From Prevotellaceae bacterium (GTDB taxonomy: Bacteria > Bacteroidota > Bacteroidia > Bacteroidales > Bacteroidaceae), in assembly GCA_028723525.1 (NCBI GenBank), contig JAQYET010000070.1:1-39191 (forward strand): a DNA stretch of 39,191 nucleotides. The letters are read 5' to 3'. The stretch's first letter is position 1. The number at the start of each line of letters is the position of its first letter. A program made the translations under genes and the position numbers. Below are positions 25,106 to 33,513 of this stretch, piece after piece. A model generated the notes under the pieces. That model was not told where the DNA came from. It saw only the letters and a list, made by a program, of their open reading frames with translations, and searched no databases.

Positions 25106-27343
25106 CTATTTTACCATGTATTTCTTTCCATTTATTATATACAATCTTTTCTTCAGACTTCCCCTGTCGGCATTGATGCGTATGCCCTCGGGAGTGTATA
25201 TCATATCTATGGCGGTGTCGTCACCCTCAATATCGGTTATTGAGTTCACTTCCTGCCTGAACAGATAGATATTGTTGATGTATATGGTGTTGCCGTTACC
25301 GTTGGAAATTCTTATGCCGCCGATGTTTTCAAACGCTATCTCACCGTTGGAGATGTCGTCTGCGGCAAACTCTATCTTTGTCCAAACCTTTCCTTTCAGG
25401 TCGAACAGCATCGAGCCGGGCTCTTTTCTCATGCCGCGCGGCATAGTTCCGTTAGCCACATCCTTTTCCATGAAGCCTATTCCGAGCTGCATGTCCTCGT
25501 AGGAGAAAACGTCTATGTGCAGCGAGTCGCCGGCGTTCACGTGGAAATTATTGGCGAATGCTATCTCTGCGTCAAGGAATTCGGTTGCCTCAATCACCTT
25601 GTCGCCGTTTGAATATGATTTCAGCAGAGCCTTCATCAGCGTCACATTGTCCTCCGGCATGCCGTTTACGAAAATGTTCTCCACAACGCCGGTTTCCCGT
25701 GGCGTTATGGTGTCGTATGGCAAGATATAGTCGAAAGTGAGTTTATCTGCGGCAGCTTCCATGTTCTCCTTTATGTTGAGCAACGGCTTTTTGGTGTCGT
25801 TGCCGGTGTACCACGGTATGGAATACAGTTCGTTGAAGCCCGTAGAGGGGAACAGGTCGGTCCTCATGCTCGCGATATACTCATCCCTTGTCCTGCTCTT
25901 GTCGTAAGAACTGATGTATTCTCCGTCTGCCGGGATAATGGTATATCTCGGGTGTCCCACGGTGTTGTTAACCGAGTTTGATGTAAGCGAGAAAGCCGCC
26001 GCGTCGTAGTCCACGTGGGTCACGAGCATGCCATGTCCGTAAAGAGGCTTGTTCCACCCCGCTTTCTCGATGTATTGCAGCACAAGATACTCGTTATCAG
26101 TTTGGTCGGCGTCGTTCTTTATCCTGTAAGCCTTGCCCCCGCCGTTTATGTTGCCGAGGGCAACGCTTCCCATGTCGGCTGCTGTGAGTTCGTCTATTGC
26201 AAACCAGCCCATAGCCTCACGCTCCCACGCAGTATATTCGGTGGGCGAATATCCGTTCTTGAGATACTCTCCTCCGTCCATGATGTCCCAGTATTCCATG
26301 CCCGGATTGGCTACCGTCTGTGCCGCTGCACTCACGGGGTAGAAGTCGGGCAGTCCCATGCAGTGTGAAAACTCATGGCAGAAAAGCCCGATACCGTTGA
26401 TTGCATAATCAAGCCCTTGGTTTTTGAATGCTCCCGGGAAAGCGTTCAACTCGGTGTGTACGCCATATCTGAAGCCCTTCTTCCCGTCGTATGTACCGAA
26501 GTTGAAACCGCCCGACTTAGGCCAGATGCAGTCGGAAGAGTTCTGCCCCCACGACTCCGAATATCCCGCACATATTATATATACAAGGTCAATATATCCG
26601 TCGCCGTTTGCGTCGTATTGCGAGAAATCAATCTCTTCGTCAGCCAGTTGGCACACTTCCGGGAACAGCCTGTCCATGTGGTCGCGCCTTCCTTCGCCGT
26701 AATATTTCAGTTCTTTTGACAGTTTCACCGGTCCGTAGATGTCAAACTGCGGCAGAAATTTCCCGAAACTCATGTCCTCGAAGTATCTTCTCACGCTGCC
26801 GTAGTTCTTTCCCACGGTCTTGTTGCCGACTGTGTTGTCGATGACCTCTGCGTTGAGATATTCCTCGAACACCCTTTTGGGGTTGTCGTCTTTGAAAACG
26901 CTGTCGGTAAATTCTGCGAGAATGACTATCGCTCTCGGACTGCCGTTGTGGGGAAAGAGAGTGCTGTTGTATTCAATAGGCTCTTTGTGCTGTGCATGCC
27001 TTGCCATCTCTTTTTCCATTGTGGCATAGAACAAGGTGCGGTTCTGCTTCCTTGCCAACTCCTTTTCCGCCTCACTGCGTAACGATATTTCGTGAGCCAG
27101 TTGGTTTGTAGGCAGCAGGTTTCCCTCTGCGTCGGTGTGTGCCACGTAGTAGTTGAACCCTTCGCGGTATAGCAGTACGCCGTCGGCGGTGGTGTACCAA
27201 CCATAGTGTTCATTGCCATAGGCATAGATAGTAATCTTAGTGCCGTCGCTTTGGGTTATCACGGCGGGTTCCGGATGCACTTTTGCAGCCCATAATGACA
27301 GGCTGAACAGTAGCGATGCTAAAATAAATGCAATTCTGTTCAT
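25106..27343 (-). CDS. Secreted M6-family metalloprotease (immune inhibitor A-like)
   Basis: A 745-residue exported zinc protease. The signal peptide is residues 1-19. A propeptide-like region (to about 130) precedes the catalytic domain, with HEFSH at 323-327 (zinc-binding HExxH) inside FCHEFSHCMGLPDFYP. YDANGDGYIDLVYI (243-256) looks like a calcium-binding loop. A beta-sandwich region follows (about 560-700), and the last residues LKKRLYIINGKKYMVK form a short T9SS-like sorting tail, so surface or extracellular delivery is expected. Homologues degrade host proteins. It lies 25 bp after an EFR1 ferredoxin gene in the same direction, with no separate promoter recognised, so the two may share a transcript. 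Confidence 0.93.
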   Translation of the reverse strand: MNRIAFILASLLFSLSLWAAKVHPEPAVITQSDGTKITIYAYGNEHYGWYTTADGVLLYREGFNYYVAHTDAEGNLLPTNQLAHEISLRSEAEKELARKQNRTLFYATMEKEMARHAQHKEPIEYNSTLFPHNGSPRAIVILAEFTDSVFKDDNPKRVFEEYLNAEVIDNTVGNKTVGKNYGSVRRYFEDMSFGKFLPQFDIYGPVKLSKELKYYGEGRRDHMDRLFPEVCQLADEEIDFSQYDANGDGYIDLVYIICAGYSESWGQNSSDCIWPKSGGFNFGTYDGKKGFRYGVHTELNAFPGAFKNQGLDYAINGIGLFCHEFSHCMGLPDFYPVSAAAQTVANPGMEYWDIMDGGEYLKNGYSPTEYTAWEREAMGWFAIDELTAADMGSVALGNINGGGKAYRIKNDADQTDNEYLVLQYIEKAGWNKPLYGHGMLVTHVDYDAAAFSLTSNSVNNTVGHPRYTIIPADGEYISSYDKSRTRDEYIASMRTDLFPSTGFNELYSIPWYTGNDTKKPLLNIKENMEAAADKLTFDYILPYDTITPRETGVVENIFVNGMPEDNVTLMKALLKSYSNGDKVIEATEFLDAEIAFANNFHVNAGDSLHIDVFSYEDMQLGIGFMEKDVANGTMPRGMRKEPGSMLFDLKGKVWTKIEFAADDISNGEIAFENIGGIRISNGNGNTIYINNIYLFRQEVNSITDIEGDDTAIDMIYTPEGIRINADRGSLKKRLYIINGKKYMVK

Positions 27344-27368
27344 GGTTTTTTATACTTTTTGCGGTTTT

Positions 27369-28148
27369 CTATCTGTCGGTTTTGAAATAGTATTGTCCTT
27401 TGTTCTTTGTCCTCCTGCCATATTCTATGGCATGGGTAGGGCAGTGGTGGTAGCAGTTGAAGCATGTGAGACATGCGTTGTTATGTTTCCATTCGGGCAT
27501 CATTCCGTAGCCGCCCTTTATATCGTCAACGGGACATACGCCGGCGCATTTGCCGCATCGGATACACTTCTCGCCGTCAACCCTGAAAGGCTTGTCGGTT
27601 ATGAGACATTTCACGAATAGCGTTCCGAGCAGCCGGCTGTTGGTTCTCGGCCAGTGCCCCTTGTATGTGTCTGTGATTTTCCGTTCTCTATTCTCGATTC
27701 TTCTGATTTGTTCTGTGAGTTGTTTTGCTGCAGCCTTTTTCTTGGCAAGTTCTTTTTCGGGCTTGTCAACGTTCATGAACGGCAGTCCGACATAACTTTC
27801 GGGCATGATGAGTGAGAACACGCTGTGGAGGGAGATGCCTGCCTGCGAGAGGTCTTTAGACAGAAATTCCATAGTCAGTCCGATGTCGTCGCCGGCGGTG
27901 CATAGTGCCCAGCAGTAGTTGTCGGCATAGTTTTTTATTTTCAGCCGGCTTATAAAACGTCTCACCAAAACCGGGGGACGCCAGCCGTGAACGGGGAAAC
28001 AGAAGCCTATTCTCTCATCGTCTCGGAGTTCATATTCCGCTGTGGCGGCATCGTGCTCAGCCATGTTGACAAGAGAGTCGCCCAAGACCTCTGCCAACTT
28101 CTTTGCTGCCCAAAGAGTGTTTCCTGTTGCTGAGAAGTAGAAAATCAT
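27369..28148 (-). CDS. EFR1-family ferredoxin (flavodoxin-like domain plus two 4Fe-4S clusters)
   Basis: A 259-residue cytosolic electron carrier. The flavodoxin-like domain begins at once with MIFYFSATGNT, whose SxTGNT phosphate loop binds FMN. Two ferredoxin clusters close the protein: CIRCGKCAGVCPVDD and CLTCFNCYHHCPTHA. The start is ATG 28148; longer readings would run through tRNA-Cys (28237-28310). TATTTTTG ends only 5 bases before the ATG, so the messenger may be leaderless. Electron donor and acceptor are not evident. Confidence 0.93.
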   Translation of the reverse strand: MIFYFSATGNTLWAAKKLAEVLGDSLVNMAEHDAATAEYELRDDERIGFCFPVHGWRPPVLVRRFISRLKIKNYADNYCWALCTAGDDIGLTMEFLSKDLSQAGISLHSVFSLIMPESYVGLPFMNVDKPEKELAKKKAAAKQLTEQIRRIENRERKITDTYKGHWPRTNSRLLGTLFVKCLITDKPFRVDGEKCIRCGKCAGVCPVDDIKGGYGMMPEWKHNNACLTCFNCYHHCPTHAIEYGRRTKNKGQYYFKTDR

Positions 28149-28152
28149 GCTG

Positions 28153-28160
28153 CAAAAATA
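28153..28160 (-). promoter_or_regulatory. -7 element abutting the EFR1 start codon
   Basis: Minus-strand TATTTTTG fits TAnnTTTG and predicts transcription starting at or next to the start codon at 28148. No clear TTG was found at the usual distance, so the element is tentative. Confidence 0.4.
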
Positions 28161-28196
28161 ATAAAATATAACCTCTCGGAAGTCGCTTTTTACTGA

Positions 28197-28232
28197 AATA
28201 GCTCCCCCTTTGGCATCAATGGAGGAGCTATT
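28197..28232. terminator. Terminator downstream of tRNA-Cys
   Basis: Nine-base arms AATAGCTCC (28197-28205) and GGAGCTATT (28224-28232) directly follow the tRNA-Cys gene on the minus strand; the hairpin is followed by a short T run. Confidence 0.65.
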
Positions 28233-28236
28233 GTTG

Positions 28237-28310
28237 TGGAGGTACCTAGCAGAGTCGAACTGCTCTACACGGTTTTGCAGACCGTTACCTAACCGATCGG
28301 CCAAGGTACC
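28237..28310 (-). tRNA. tRNA-Cys (GCA)
   Basis: The cloverleaf can be drawn on the minus strand. The acceptor stem is GGTACCT with AGGTACC, D arm TGGCC..., anticodon loop CTGCAAA with anticodon GCA, T arm with GTTCGACTC, discriminator U73 as in other tRNA-Cys, and an encoded CCA at 28237-28239. Confidence 0.97.
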
Positions 28311-28327
28311 ATTTTCGTAATCGGTTG

Positions 28328-28358
28328 CAAAGGTAGCGTTTTATTTTTATTCCCGCAA
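28328..28358 (-). promoter_or_regulatory. Promoter of tRNA-Cys
   Basis: Minus-strand TTG (28356-28358), a 20-bp spacer and TACCTTTGC (starting at 28335). It overlaps the 3' end of the preceding Cys-rich protein gene, so the tRNA is transcribed independently. Confidence 0.65.
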
Positions 28359-28550
28359 ATATTTGATGTCTTTTCTCGCGTTGTCATGGCATTTTCTCCG
28401 TCTGTTGAGTGCCCCGGTGTCTTTTAAATTGCACCCGTTGCAGCCATGACAGGGGTTATCGACATTCTTTATTCGTCTCCATATCCAATAGAAAGCGCGG
28501 GCAAAAACGGCAGACAGGACAATTACTACCGTGATGAGTTGCCAATCCAT
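28347..28550 (-). CDS. FeoB-associated Cys-rich membrane protein
   Basis: A 67-residue protein with one N-terminal membrane helix (about 5-24: LITVVIVLSAVFARAFYWIW) and a short cytosolic part with the motif PCHGCNGCNLK, the CxxCxxC pattern of the FeoB_associated family. These proteins are normally encoded beside feoB and are thought to assist ferrous iron uptake. Here feoB is not in the window. It starts 35 bp after the doxX-like gene and is probably co-transcribed with it. The C-terminus is basic. Confidence 0.85.
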   Translation of the reverse strand: MDWQLITVVIVLSAVFARAFYWIWRRIKNVDNPCHGCNGCNLKDTGALNRRRKCHDNARKDIKYLRE

Positions 28551-28585
28551 ATCCTGCTATGTTATCGACTGTTATGTGTAATATG

Positions 28586-29011
28586 TCAATCGAAGACGCT
28601 TCCTTTGGTCACTGCATAGTTGCCACCTCCGGTGAAGCAGAGAGCCGCAGCACCCAACAGGTAAATTAGCGGAAGTTCAATTGCCAGTCCGCCGGTGTCG
28701 GGATTGAGTGAGAATATCTGTGAGGCATGCGCCATGAGAATTGCAACTGCCATGTTGCCTGCCAATACCACTGATGCCAGACGTGTCCATGCACCGATGA
28801 GGATTAACAGTGCCGCCACGAGTTCTGCCGCGAGAGCACCGTAGGCTATGAATGAAGGAAGACCGATGTTTGCGAGCATGTCACCAATAGGACCTACTCC
28901 ATAAATCACCTTGTGGGCTCCATGAAAAAGCATCAATCCACCCACTGACAAACGAAGCAATAGTAGTCCTAAATCTACATTGCGAAGAAAGTTGTTTCCT
29001 GATTTTATCAT
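28586..29011 (-). CDS. DoxX family membrane protein
   Basis: A 141-residue protein with four hydrophobic helices. The opening LLLLRLSVGGLMLFHGAHKV and the second helix FIAYGALAAELVAALLILIGAWTR are typical of DoxX/SURF4-like proteins. The third has MAVAILMAHAS. In other bacteria DoxX proteins take part in quinone/thiosulfate oxidation or in membrane redox complexes; the role here is unknown. It heads a two-gene unit with the FeoB-associated protein. Confidence 0.9.
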   Translation of the reverse strand: MIKSGNNFLRNVDLGLLLLRLSVGGLMLFHGAHKVIYGVGPIGDMLANIGLPSFIAYGALAAELVAALLILIGAWTRLASVVLAGNMAVAILMAHASQIFSLNPDTGGLAIELPLIYLLGAAALCFTGGGNYAVTKGSVFD

Positions 29012-29097
29012 ATTTTATCTCCTTGTGAATTATTAAACGAATTATAGTTATCCTAATCTCATATCGTGAATTGTATCACGGATGTAATACTCAGTCA

Positions 29098-29105
29098 CAA
29101 AGTTA
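29098..29105 (-). promoter_or_regulatory. -7 element of the doxX-like operon
   Basis: Minus-strand TAACTTTG, giving a leader of about 80 nt that includes a small hairpin near 29064-29080 (CGTGA/TCACG). No well-spaced TTG was found. Confidence 0.45.
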
Positions 29106-29209
29106 AACAATTAGTTTCAATAAATATCTGATTTTAAGAACAAACTTGGTTAATAATAATTAAAGGCTGTTTGCATACTGTATTTTCAAAAATATTTTTA
29201 TCATGTTTT

Positions 29210-29239
29210 TTGCCGTGTCTGATGTTTTTCGTACCTTTA
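29210..29239 (+). promoter_or_regulatory. Promoter of the metallophosphoesterase gene
   Basis: TTG (29210-29212, at the end of a T run), a 19-bp spacer and TACCTTTA (29232-29239, one base off consensus). The box ends 5 bases before the ATG, so the predicted messenger is leaderless. Confidence 0.6.
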
Positions 29240-29243
29240 CAGA

Positions 29244-30332
29244 ATGAAAATGTTTTTTGTGCTATTCTTCGCCTTGCTCGCCCTTGCCAACGTCTATGTT
29301 ATTTGGCACATTTGGCATATAATGCCCTTTGTTTTTTGGAAGAAATGGGTTGTGGCAGGCTTCTTTACAATGCTGTTTGTCTGTATGTCTTTTGCGATGT
29401 CTCGCGTAAATGACAATCTGCCTATGCCTGTCTCCGTCATGGTTTACGAGTTTGGAACGGGCTGGCTCATAGCATTGCTCTATCTTGTCATTGTGTTCGC
29501 ACTGCTCGACATCGGCAGGCTGGTGCATCTCATACCATCCTCGTTTCTCCACGCCAGCCTCGCAGGAACGTGTTTGGTTGCCGGTGGCGTGGGAGGTTTG
29601 TTGATATACGGCAATATACATTATTATAATAAGCACCGTGAGGCTGTTGTGCTGAAAACCGCGAAGCCACTGTCGAAATCTTTGAAGATAGTGATGATGA
29701 GCGATTTGCATCTTGGTTATCACAACAGACGGGGAGAGTTGGCGCGTTGGGTGGAAATGGTGAACCGCGAGAAGCCGGACATCGTGATGATTGCCGGCGA
29801 CATAATCGACCGCTCCATGCGCCCGCTTGAGGATGAGAACATGGCAGAGGAATTAAGGAAAATCAACGCCCCGGTGTTTGCCTGCTTAGGTAATCATGAA
29901 TATTATGCCGGCATTTCGGGCGCACTAGATTTCTATGCCGATGCCGGTATAACGCTCCTCCGTGACAGTGTAGCCGTTGCAGGAGATGTTCAGATTGTGG
30001 GGCGAGAGGACAGGAGCAACCTTCGTAGGAAGAAAGTAGCGGAACTCGTGAAAGACTTAGACAAAGGGAAATATACCGTGTTGCTTGACCATCAGCCATA
30101 CAACTTGGGAGATGCAGAGCAGGGCGGCATTGATTTCCAGTTGAGCGGGCACACGCATCATGGGCAGGTGTGGCCAATATCGCTGATAACCGACGCAGTG
30201 TATGAATGTGCGGCGGGGCGTTGGAAACGAGGTAATACCGACTACTATGTCAGTTCCGGCATGGGAATTTGGGGAGGTAAGTTCCGTATCGGCACGCGCT
30301 CCGAGTATATAGTGGTAACGATAACGAATTGA
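29244..30332 (+). CDS. Membrane-anchored metallophosphoesterase (YaeI-like)
   Basis: A 362-residue protein. The first ~135 residues contain four hydrophobic helices, then a calcineurin-type phosphoesterase domain with all the metal-binding blocks: MSDLHLGYHN near 153, AGDIIDRS near 184, LGNHEYYAG near 215, LDHQPYN near 275 and SGHTHHGQVWP near 295. Related YaeI/YkuE proteins act on lipid-linked phosphates or are type II phosphodiesterases. The domain should lie on the same membrane face as the final loop, probably outside the cytosol or at the inner leaflet; this cannot be settled here. It is a single-gene unit. Confidence 0.93.
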   Translation: MKMFFVLFFALLALANVYVIWHIWHIMPFVFWKKWVVAGFFTMLFVCMSFAMSRVNDNLPMPVSVMVYEFGTGWLIALLYLVIVFALLDIGRLVHLIPSSFLHASLAGTCLVAGGVGGLLIYGNIHYYNKHREAVVLKTAKPLSKSLKIVMMSDLHLGYHNRRGELARWVEMVNREKPDIVMIAGDIIDRSMRPLEDENMAEELRKINAPVFACLGNHEYYAGISGALDFYADAGITLLRDSVAVAGDVQIVGREDRSNLRRKKVAELVKDLDKGKYTVLLDHQPYNLGDAEQGGIDFQLSGHTHHGQVWPISLITDAVYECAAGRWKRGNTDYYVSSGMGIWGGKFRIGTRSEYIVVTITN

Positions 30333-30380
30333 TTTGTTGTTAAAAAAGTTAAATCGGAACAATTAAGGGGTGGATAATTG

Positions 30381-30409
30381 TTGAAAGTTACGGAAAATAA
30401 CTAACTTTG
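30381..30409 (+). promoter_or_regulatory. Promoter of the tRNA-Thr/tRNA-Gly pair
   Basis: TTG (30381-30383; another at 30378-30380) with an 18-bp (or 21-bp) spacer to TAACTTTG (30402-30409). It lies about 50 bp before tRNA-Thr. Confidence 0.65.
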
Positions 30410-30459
30410 CACCGCATTTAACAGAAATGCTTCTATCATACATAGGGGATTATGGATTT

Positions 30460-30535
<76 letters not shown>

Positions 30536-30565
30536 AAGTTCTCGTGAATAAGGTTTTCTTTCAAT

Positions 30566-30638
30566 GCGGCAATAGCTCAGTTGGTAGAGCATCGGCTTCC
30601 CAAGCCGAGGGTCGCGGGTTCGAGTCCCGTTTGCCGCT
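30566..30638 (+). tRNA. tRNA-Gly (CCC)
   Basis: Acceptor stem GCGGCAA/TTGCCGC, anticodon stem TCGGC/GCCGA with loop TTCCCAA (anticodon CCC), T loop GTTCGAGTC. CCA is not encoded, unlike the two other tRNAs in the window. It lies 30 bp after tRNA-Thr and is very likely part of the same transcript. Confidence 0.97.
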
Positions 30639-30815
30639 CACGTATCAGGAGATCTGTAGATGTTGGAGTATTTCCTTTTTTATTTCCATTGTCTGTATTA
30701 AATTTCTGCCAATGTTGGTATTAGTGTCAACTAAACCTTTTATTGATTATAAATTATAACTTAATTTCTCGTTTAAAATTAGACCCTTTTAGTTACCATT
30801 GTTTTTGTCGCTCAT

Positions 30816-30912
30816 CGGTTTCGGATGTGGGACCGTTGGTGAAACTCCACGAGCACGACGTGGGGAAACCGGTTGATGTGTCATGATATTTCACCGGCAC
30901 GAGCGGTGCAAC
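30816..30912 (+). other. Paired hairpins with shared GCACGA loops (candidate structured RNA or palindromic intergenic element)
   Basis: CGGTTTC (30816-30822) can pair with GAAACCG (30865-30871), enclosing a 7-bp hairpin CTCCACG/CGTGGGG (30845-30865, one G-U pair) with loop AGCACGA. A second hairpin CACCG/CGGTG (30892-30908) has loop GCACGAG. Both hairpins are followed by AAACC or CAACC. The repeated stem-loop design without an ORF suggests an RNA element or a REP-like palindrome. I know no named family for it. Confidence 0.5.
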
Positions 30913-30935
30913 CATTTTCAGATGAAAAAACACAA

Positions 30936-30970
30936 GCGACGGGCAGTTTCCACCGTTTTCTGCCCGTCGC
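30936..30970 (-). terminator. Strong hairpin, likely terminator for the minus-strand fimbrillin fragment
   Basis: Perfect 11-bp arms GCGACGGGCAG (30936-30946) and CTGCCCGTCGC (30960-30970). Read on the minus strand it is followed by TTGTGTTTTTT, the layout of an intrinsic terminator for the gene once present at 31124-31525. Confidence 0.6.
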
Positions 30971-31003
30971 CTGCAAGCGAACCGTTATTTTTGAGTTTTC
31001 CGT

Positions 31004-31067
31004 GTTTCACTCGCGAGCGAAACGCAGTTTTCCCCTATTCTGCCGGTCCGGGGAACCGGACCGGCAG
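31004..31067. repeat. Two further near-perfect palindromes
   Basis: 31004-31023 is a 10+10 bp palindrome with one mismatch and no loop (centre CTCGCGAG). 31040-31067 is a perfect 12-bp hairpin CTGCCGGTCCGG with a GGAA tetraloop. With the hairpins upstream, the gene-free stretch 30639-31123 is dominated by stem-loops; no tRNA, ORF or promoter was otherwise recognised in it. Confidence 0.7.
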
Positions 31068-31123
31068 AAAGCAGGTCATGCTATTTGCGGGCAATGGTAT
31101 GACCCTTTCATTTTAGGGAGCAA

Positions 31124-31525
31124 TTAGTGTAAATCGAATTTCACGGGTTTGTTCTTGCCTGCCTTGAGTTCCTGATTATAGTATGTTTTAGGCCGGGTTA
31201 CGGTGCCTCCATCGTGATTTATGAGTTTATATGTCACTGTGAGCGTAGGGTGAAAACCCGGTGCCAATACCATGATGGCGGCATTTTTCTCAGGAGAAGG
31301 TCTGTCGAGAATAGGGAAAAGGGAAGGCTCTTTCAATTTCAGTGTAATGGCTGTCGATGGAGAGGCAGGATTTTCGGTATCAATTCCATAATCACCAAAA
31401 TTGTAGGTTCCGGCAAGAGGCTCATCGGAAGCTACTGTGATTTCTGCAAGTTGCATATTGTCGGAAGAAGTGGTGCTATAAGGCAGGAAAGTAAGATAAC
31501 TGGCTTGATGTTGAAGATGGAATCT
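31124..31525 (-). pseudogene. C-terminal fragment of a fimbrillin-type surface protein
   Basis: The open frame runs from just after a stop at 31526-31528 to 31124. It encodes YLTFLPYSTTSSDN, LAEITVASDEPLAGTYNF, AAIMVLAPGF, LTVTY and a final LKAGKNKPVKFDL. The pattern of a strand ITV.S..PLAGT followed by a late ELKAGK strand is that of fimbrillin/Mfa-like pilin subunits of Bacteroidales. The N-terminal lipoprotein signal and first domain are missing; the fragment begins exactly where the truncated beta-barrel gene begins on the other strand. An internal ATG at 31456 is probably not a true start. Confidence 0.6.
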
Positions 31526-31529
31526 TCAA

Positions 31530-33500
31530 GTGGTGGTATCTGCTAAACGCCCTATCATACAAACTAATAAAGGGAAAATACAAGTGAATGTTCAACATAC
31601 CCTATTGGCTCGCACGGGTGATGCTGTTCAAGTCTTGTCGATGCTTCCTTTTGTAAGCCGTACATCAGAGGGCGTCTCTGTATTCGGAAGAGGAGTGCCA
31701 TTGATTTATATAGACAATTTGAAGATAAACGACATTAGCGAACTCCAAAAACTATCCAGCGATGAGGTAAAGCGAGTTGAAATAAATCTTCATCCGAGTG
31801 TAAATTATGAAAACAATGTAAGAGCCGTTATTAAAATCACAACTATTAGGAAAGATGAGGGTTTGAGTATAAGCCTGACTGCACAAGGAACACAGACAAA
31901 GCATTTTAACTATTGGGAATTCGGGAAATTGAATTATCGTGTAAAAAAGTGGGACTTCTTCTGCGGCATGGGTTTTAAGAATAATAACAAGGAAAGTTCG
32001 ACAGATAATTTGATAGATTTTCTGCATAACAACACCACAATAAACGTAAATCAATCATTCGATAACACCACTTACAACAAATCATTCAATACCAACGTCG
32101 GTTTCAATTTTTCAAATAAAGAGAAAAACGACTTTGGTATGAAATACGATTTTTCCCGAACACCGTCAGGCAGAGATAATCTAAATGGGACCAGCACATA
32201 TTCGGACAATAATGCAACAAACTATTCAGAAGAAGTAATGCTTTGGGAAAAGAATGAAAAAACAAATCATGCGCTGAATACTTATTATATAACGTCGTGG
32301 GGAAAAGAGAACAAATTAACATTGAATGTTGATTATATGCGTGGAAAGACACAGTCCAAATATGAAACCTATTGGAAACAGGCAAAAGAAGTATCGTCTG
32401 AAAATCAATCTGACTATCATTTATATATAGGAAAGGCTGAAATCCTAAATCCATTATGGGGTGGAGAATTACATTATGGTATGGAGTTTTCCTACACCAA
32501 AAACGCTCATTCTTATTCTGCCGACCAAGCTACAAATACGGCTTTAAATGGGAGCGAGGATGAAAACAGGCAAAGACTATGGGGATTTTTTATTTCACAA
32601 TCTAAAATGTTTGGTGATTTCTCCGTGGAAGTTGGCGGACGAGTAGAAATTGCAGATTATCAATATTTTCATAATGGGAAATTGAATGAAGATGTAAGTA
32701 AAGACTACAAAAAGATATTGCCGTATTTACAGATTGACTATGATAAGAATGACATCTCACTATCGTTGAGTTATAGCAACTCAATCCATCGTCCCTCTTA
32801 TGGTCAATTAAATGGCAGCACAGTTTATATGGACAGATACACTTATCAAAAAGGCAATCCTTTATTGCTGTCAGCTTATGACTATATTCTCGATTTCGTA
32901 TTTTCGTGGAAAGATTTTATGGTAGATGTGACACACACTTGGTATAAGAACAGCCTGATGAGGACAATGCAGAAAATGGAGACTGCATCGGCGATGTTTT
33001 TCACAACAGAGAATATTCCACATTATCAAGAATGGTGTGCAACTGCCAGTTATTCGTCGGTGATTAAATTTTGGTGTCCCAAAGTAGAACTGAGCGTATT
33101 CAAACAGCATCTTACGTATAATGATTGTAACTATAATTGCCCCTATTTCACTTACGAATTTGATAATGTATTCCGACTGTCAAAGCATATAAGCCTTTCA
33201 CTCAACCTATGGGGGACGGCTGCGGGTAATCTATATTTGTCATATTTCAATCCCACTTTCCGTACAGATATCGGTCTGAATGCTAATTTGCTTAAAAATA
33301 AATTGAGTGTATGGCTTAAAGTTTCAGACCTGTTCAATACAGATAAGGAACGCTGGGGCAGTAATATCAATGGTGTCTATTTTTCAAAAGACAGACGACT
33401 TGACACGCGGGGCATAATGTTGCAATTACGCTATTCGTTTAATCCGCAGCGAAGCAAATACAAAGGAACAACTACAAGTAGCGAGATTATGCGTCTTTAA
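31530..33500 (+). pseudogene. 5'-truncated outer-membrane beta-barrel protein (OMP_b-brl_3/TonB-receptor-like)
   Basis: A 656-codon frame starting inside the protein at VVVSAKRPIIQTNKGK. In related receptors this VVVSA motif ends the carboxypeptidase-regulatory domain, so the signal peptide and about 100 residues are missing, and an in-frame stop lies at 31512. The plug-like region (VLSMLPFVSRTSEGVSVFGRG, then DEVKRVEINLHPS) and the entire barrel through LQLRYSFNPQR are intact. Without a signal peptide it cannot reach the outer membrane. It is AT-rich compared with its neighbours and distantly related to the receptor at 21516-23759. It ends 13 bp from the convergent uvrA. Confidence 0.75.
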
Positions 33501-33513
33501 ATGCAATAGGTAA

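Noticed and set aside
30873..31127. Overlapping plus-strand ORFs in the hairpin-rich region
   Set aside because: They run straight through perfect inverted repeats and have no start signal or protein-like composition.
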